A stretch of DNA of 6,198 nt, taken from assembly GCA_003558175.1 (NCBI GenBank), contig PWMO01000147.1, forward strand, positions 1 to 6,198, written 5' to 3'. The notes below the pieces were generated by a model that saw nothing but the letters and a program-made list of their open reading frames with translations, ran no database searches and was not told the DNA's origin. Position numbers and translations under genes: made by a program. This DNA is from Spirochaetaceae bacterium. GTDB lineage: Bacteria > Spirochaetota > Spirochaetia > DSM-27196 > PWMO01. Positions 3,641-6,198 of this stretch are shown piece after piece. Numbering within the stretch: the stretch's first letter is position 1; every line of letters starts with the position of its first letter.

Positions 3641-6198
3641 ATGAAAAAGACCGACAGAATCCTCTTTCTGGTACCACTGGCATTTGCGGCACTGTTCACC
3701 TTGCTGAACGTGCTCGGAGCGCTGGACGTGGTGGAGATGCGCCTCTATGACGCGTTGTTGCGTCTGAAACCTCCCATCGAGCAGCATGAAGCAATCGTGC
3801 TGCTCAATATCGATGACGACGCGATTGCCAACGTCGGTATCTGGCCGTGGAGCCGGGACGTTGTTGCCGACGGGCTGATCCTGATGCGGGAGTTTGAGGT
3901 AGGACACTCCGTTCTCGATATCGAGTACGTCGAGCGCAGTCCGCTCGGCGTCGATTCACATCTGCTGCGCGAAGAGATCCCGGTTCTGTTCACGCGCGAG
4001 TTTAACGATATCCGGCGCAGCATTCTCGATCTTTTCAACGCCCTGGCCACCGGGGCGATCTCGCTCACCGACGCCGAGGACTTCGTCTTCGATCTGGCCG
4101 ACATTACCGAACAGACGCAGGAACGCCTGCTGGACACGGTGCGGGATATCGCCCGCGACAACGACGAGTACTTCGGCCGTGCCGCCCGCTTCAACGGCTC
4201 TACCTTCTTCACCGTCAACATGCTTCCTCAGACCGACCCGGCCATTCCCGAGGAGCTGAAGCAGTTTGCGGCACAGCAGTTCGCGGTGCCTGCAGGCGAG
4301 ATCGGCGGCGGCAGTTCTCCGTTCCGTCAAGCCGGCGGCGTACGGCCCACCATCATGCCGATGATCCGTCACGGAGCGGGTGCCGGGTTTCCCAACGTGG
4401 TCATCGACCCTGACGGCCTACGGCGGCGCGTCGATCTGCTGGTCGAGCATGACGGGCATCTCTTTGCCCAGCTCGCGCTGGCGCCGCTGCTGAACTGGCT
4501 GGACTATCCCGAGCTTGCGGTCGAGAACAATACCCTGACGCTGTCCGACGCCCGCTTTCCCGACGGAGAGACGCGCACCGTGCGCATCCCGATGGTGGAC
4601 GGCAACCGCATCCTGATCAACTGGCCGCGCGCCACCTTTGACGACAGCTTCCGCCACGTCTCGTTCTGGGAACTGACGCGCAACAAGCGGCTGGAAGACA
4701 ACCTGCTGCACAATCTGCGCGAGATGGCGCAACTGGGGTATTTTTCCTTCTATGACGCCGAGTTCGACATCCTGCAGGCGCATGACTACGCCGAGCAGCT
4801 GAAGGAAGAGGTGATGGACGGCGGCGACCGCAGCCTGGTGGAAGAGTACCGCGAGGTGCGCGCGCTCATGTTTGCCGAAACCGGCCGGTTCCTGGACGAG
4901 CAGACCGAAGAAGCTATCCTGGGCGAAATCAACCGCGTTCTGGCGGTTGAAGACCTGCCTCCCGGCCTGCGCGAAGACTACGAGCCGCTGCTGGAAGAGG
5001 TACCGCAGTTCTTCGGCGCGACACGGGATATCTACCAGTCACTGATGGGTTCGCGCGAGACGCTGGCGCGAGAGCTCCCCGGCACGTTCGCGATGATCGG
5101 TTTCACCGGTACCGGCACCACCGATATCGGGGTCAATCCGTTTGAGGGCGAATACATGAACGTGGGCACGCACGCATCGGTTGCCAATACCATCCTGCAG
5201 CGGCGTTTTCTCACCGTCCTGTCGAGCTGGTACTCGGTTGCGGCGGCGTTTGTACTGGCGCTGCTGGTAACCTTTGTGGTGCGCCGGCTCGAGCCGTTGG
5301 GCTCAATCATTGTGGGCCTGCTCTTTGTGCTGGGCATCTCTACCGCGGGGGCGCTGGTCTTTATTCTGACCGGAGCCTACCTGCCGCTGATCACGCCCAC
5401 ACTGACCGTCTTTCTCAGCTTCGCGGTGCTGACGATTATCAAGTTTCTGCAAACCGCGCACGAGAAGAGCTTCATCCGCAACGCGTTCGGCCACTATCTG
5501 TCGACCGACGTCATCAACGAGCTGCTCGACGACCCGACCAAGCTCAAGCTGGGAGGCGAAAAGAAGCACCTCACGGCGTTCTTCACCGACGTGAAGGGTT
5601 TCTCCGGCATCTCGGAGCAGCTGGACCCGACCGACCTCGTACGCCTGCTGAATAACTACCTCACCGAGATGAGCAATATCATTCTGGACCTGCGCGGCAC
5701 CATCGACAAGTACGAGGGCGACGCCATCATTTCGTTCTTCGGTGCACCGATACCGCACGACGATCACGCCGCGCGCGCCTGCCGCGCCGCCGTGCTGATG
5801 AAGCGCGCCGAGGCCAGACTCAACGAGACGGTGCTGGAGCAGGGGCTGAGCCCGGCACCGCTTCTGACGCGCATCGGCATTAACACCGGTGAGATGGTAG
5901 TCGGCAACATGGGCACGGCGCAGAAGATGGACTACACCATGATGGGACACGCGGTAAACCTGGCGGCGCGGCTTGAGGGCGTGAACAAGCAGTACAATAC
6001 CGGTGGCATAGTCATTAGCGAACACACCCGTGCTCAGCTCGGAGATGAGTTCCTGCTGCGGCGGCTTGACCGGGTGCGTGTCGTTGGTGTCTCTACCCCG
6101 CTCCGCATTTACGAGCTTCTGGCGCGCATTCGCAACGCATCGGCGGAGGAAGTTGCGCTCGTTGAAACGTGGGAGTCAGCTTTAGATCTGTACGAAGC
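3641..6198 (+). CDS. CHASE2-domain transmembrane adenylate cyclase (class III), C-terminus cut
   Basis: The visible 852 residues form an inner-membrane sensor cyclase making cAMP from ATP. TM1 is about 6-28. An extracytoplasmic CHASE2 domain follows, with YDALLRLKPP (36-45), VLLNIDDDAI (53-62) and GIWPWSR (66-72), ending in MIGFTGTGTTDIGVNPF and THASVANTIL. TM segments lie at about 529-547, 553-576 and 581-600. The cytoplasmic cyclase starts after FGHYLSTDVINELL (616-629). All catalytic residues are present: metal Asp D650 (FFTDVKGFS) and D694 (KYEGDAII), purine-binding K690 and T766, and transition-state N773 and R777 (VNLAARLE). The Lys/Thr pair favours ATP over GTP. The homodimer should be active. 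CHASE2 carries two helical insertions, about 107-172 and 345-480. The start at 3641 follows GGGAGG. Residues after 810 run past the cyclase domain and off the window. It is divergent from two degenerate cyclase genes. Confidence 0.93.
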   Translation, partial: MKKTDRILFLVPLAFAALFTLLNVLGALDVVEMRLYDALLRLKPPIEQHEAIVLLNIDDDAIANVGIWPWSRDVVADGLILMREFEVGHSVLDIEYVERSPLGVDSHLLREEIPVLFTREFNDIRRSILDLFNALATGAISLTDAEDFVFDLADITEQTQERLLDTVRDIARDNDEYFGRAARFNGSTFFTVNMLPQTDPAIPEELKQFAAQQFAVPAGEIGGGSSPFRQAGGVRPTIMPMIRHGAGAGFPNVVIDPDGLRRRVDLLVEHDGHLFAQLALAPLLNWLDYPELAVENNTLTLSDARFPDGETRTVRIPMVDGNRILINWPRATFDDSFRHVSFWELTRNKRLEDNLLHNLREMAQLGYFSFYDAEFDILQAHDYAEQLKEEVMDGGDRSLVEEYREVRALMFAETGRFLDEQTEEAILGEINRVLAVEDLPPGLREDYEPLLEEVPQFFGATRDIYQSLMGSRETLARELPGTFAMIGFTGTGTTDIGVNPFEGEYMNVGTHASVANTILQRRFLTVLSSWYSVAAAFVLALLVTFVVRRLEPLGSIIVGLLFVLGISTAGALVFILTGAYLPLITPTLTVFLSFAVLTIIKFLQTAHEKSFIRNAFGHYLSTDVINELLDDPTKLKLGGEKKHLTAFFTDVKGFSGISEQLDPTDLVRLLNNYLTEMSNIILDLRGTIDKYEGDAIISFFGAPIPHDDHAARACRAAVLMKRAEARLNETVLEQGLSPAPLLTRIGINTGEMVVGNMGTAQKMDYTMMGHAVNLAARLEGVNKQYNTGGIVISEHTRAQLGDEFLLRRLDRVRVVGVSTPLRIYELLARIRNASAEEVALVETWESALDLYE

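Noticed and set aside
3416..3907. Upstream extension of the cyclase-like gene's open frame to a 470-codon form
   Set aside because: It would run antisense into the first 89 codons of the CHASE2 cyclase, and the extension is not protein-like (Gln/Arg/Ser-rich, no recognisable motif). The homology region begins well inside the shorter form.
5303..6025. 240-codon minus-strand open frame inside the CHASE2 cyclase
   Set aside because: It lies opposite the TM segments and catalytic domain of a well-supported gene. Its Arg/Val/His-rich product has no known motif.
3641..6198. Pycsar or CBASS-type antiphage cyclase system
   Set aside because: No linked TM, nuclease or NADase effector with a cyclic-nucleotide-binding domain is visible, and the CHASE2 cyclase is a standard signalling enzyme. 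The soluble cyclase-like proteins lack effector partners in the window.

Overview
The window is GC-rich (roughly 60% by eye), densely packed bacterial DNA carrying seven protein-coding genes on both strands. Both edge genes are cut. The lineage cannot be fixed from 6 kb. Class III nucleotidyl cyclase genes in this setting, a CHASE2-type membrane cyclase, and a small basic protein resembling conserved spirochaetal hypothetical proteins suggest a free-living spirochaete; this is inference with modest confidence.

Layout, left to right. (1) 1-144, minus: the signal-peptide start of an exported protein that continues outside the window. (2) 264-482, plus: a 72-residue HMA/ferredoxin-fold protein without the CxxC metal site. 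The 119-bp divergent gap between (1) and (2) holds candidate promoters for both and a 10-bp palindrome between their -35 boxes. (3) 517-1038, minus: a 173-residue conserved-type protein of unknown function. (4) 1097-1417, plus: an LsrG/YgiN-like antibiotic-biosynthesis-monooxygenase (ABM) fold protein, divergent from (3) across 58 bp. (5) 1471-2487, minus: a pseudo-receiver fused to a degenerate class III cyclase-like domain. (6) 2495-3415, minus: a second cyclase-like protein, 7 bp upstream of (5) and probably in the same operon. (7) 3641 to the window end, plus: a large membrane adenylate cyclase (CHASE2, three further TM segments, complete class III catalytic site), divergent from (6) across 225 bp.

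The right-hand 4.7 kb is therefore a cluster of three class III cyclase homology domains. The CHASE2 protein keeps every catalytic residue expected of an active homodimeric adenylate cyclase. The two minus-strand proteins are each incomplete in different ways. The upstream one keeps the two metal-binding aspartates 44 residues apart but has lost the Asn/Arg pair. The downstream one has Glu and Ser at the metal positions, also 44 apart, but keeps the Asn. This is reminiscent of the C1/C2 division of labour in mammalian transmembrane cyclases, spread over two adjacent genes. It is the most interesting observation here, with the caveat that the purine-binding Lys and transition-state Arg are missing from both.

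Other notable structure: five 10-bp tandem units immediately upstream of the CHASE2 cyclase start codon, three GCGTACC direct repeats spaced 66 and 22 bp in the same divergent gap, and hairpin clusters without T-tracts in both convergent gaps. No rRNA, tRNA, CRISPR array or mobile element was recognised, and there is no gene-free stretch longer than 300 bases.
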